Below, piece after piece: positions 63,723 to 64,000 of a stretch of DNA of 64,000 nucleotides. This DNA is from Lutraria lutraria (Eukaryota; Mollusca; Bivalvia; Venerida; Mactridae). The notes beneath the pieces are model-generated. The model was not told the DNA's origin. It was given only the letters and a program-made list of their open reading frames with translations, and made no database searches. The stretch covers positions 9,951,407 through 10,015,406 of the forward strand of contig OZ026842.1 of the NCBI GenBank assembly GCA_964023205.1, given 5' to 3'. Position numbers and translations under genes: made by a program. How positions within the stretch are numbered: position 1 is the stretch's first letter; every line of letters starts with the position of its first letter.

Positions 63723-64000
63723 GTCCTGTGGTTGTCCAATGCCCTACCTCTGGTTGTCCGGTCATGCATTCTCCAGTCTAAGACCATATCCTCTGGTTGT
63801 CCAATTCCTTTCCTCTAGTTGTCCGGTCATGCTTTCTCAAGTCTGAGACCATAACCTTTGGTTGTGCGGTCATGCATTCTCCAGTCTGAGACCATGTCCT
63901 ATGGTTTTCCGGTCATGCTTTCTCCAGTCTGAGACCATTCCCTAAGGTTGTCAAATACCCTACATCTGGTTGTCCGGTCATGCTTTCTCCAGTCCGAGAC
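63723..64000 (+). repeat. Degenerate array edge with 43-bp and 65-bp periods
   Basis: The C tract disappears and units become diverged. GGTCATGC cores fall about 65, 65, 43, 43 and 65 bp apart (TCATGC at 63697, 63762, 63827, 63870, 63913, 63978). The 43-bp unit is the core unit without the C expansion; the 65-bp unit adds 22 bp beginning GGTTGTCCAAT or GGTTGTCAAAT. CpGs are lost (AGTCTGAGACC, AGTCTAAGACC, TTGTGCGG). This resembles old, non-homogenised units at the margin of an array. It runs off the window end. Confidence 0.88.

Noticed and set aside
1..64000. Ribosomal DNA intergenic spacer with subrepeats
   Set aside because: No rRNA gene sequence in 64 kb, and blocks are bounded by a 463-bp AT-rich piece with no rRNA similarity that I recognise.

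Overview
The window is almost entirely one tandem-repeat locus, and I see no gene I can support. A short GC-rich unit (commonest form 46 bp, 28 of 46 bases G or C, 18 C against 10 G on the + strand) runs head to tail in one orientation from position 227 to the right edge. It is interrupted only by an AT-rich segment of about 463 bp, present in six full copies and one left-truncated copy. Dividing array length by mean unit length gives roughly 1,300 units; I did not count them singly. Main unit forms are 46 bp (C7-A or TCCTCCCCAA before the GTTG), 49-50 bp (two C tracts and GTTGCCCGG), and rarer 45, 47 and longer-C forms.

Layout: partial spacer 0 (1-226), block A (227-8022), spacer 1 (8023-8485), block B (8486-19046), spacer 2 (19047-19509), block C (19510-27222), spacer 3 (27223-27685), block D (27686-31785), spacer 4 (31786-32248), block E (32249-37442), spacer 5 (37443-37905), block F (37906-43908), spacer 6 (43909-44371), block G (44372 to about 63722, no spacer), and a decayed edge (63723-64000) where the repeat period changes to 43 and 65 bp. 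Spacer-to-spacer distances are 8259, 11024, 8176, 4563, 5657 and 6466 bp: the spacer is constant while the array between spacers is not.

This looks like a eukaryotic macrosatellite or minisatellite, plausibly vertebrate. The reasons are its scale, its CpG-rich unit with signs of CpG decay, and a spacer carrying intron-like signals, an AATAAA and a perfect POU octamer. I cannot name the species or match the repeat to a named family. There is no bacterial gene structure, rRNA, tRNA or CRISPR. The very long + strand reading frames (up to 2,792 codons) follow from a stop-free 46-bp unit repeated out of register with the codon, and I do not annotate them as proteins.

The array has clearly been rebuilt many times by block copying: local tandem duplications of whole numbers of units (188, 234, 467, 472, 477 bp), larger shifts of 1,375, 2,792 and about 6,015 bp, and kilobase segments shared between distant blocks. 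Hybrid units show that switches often fall in the C tract.
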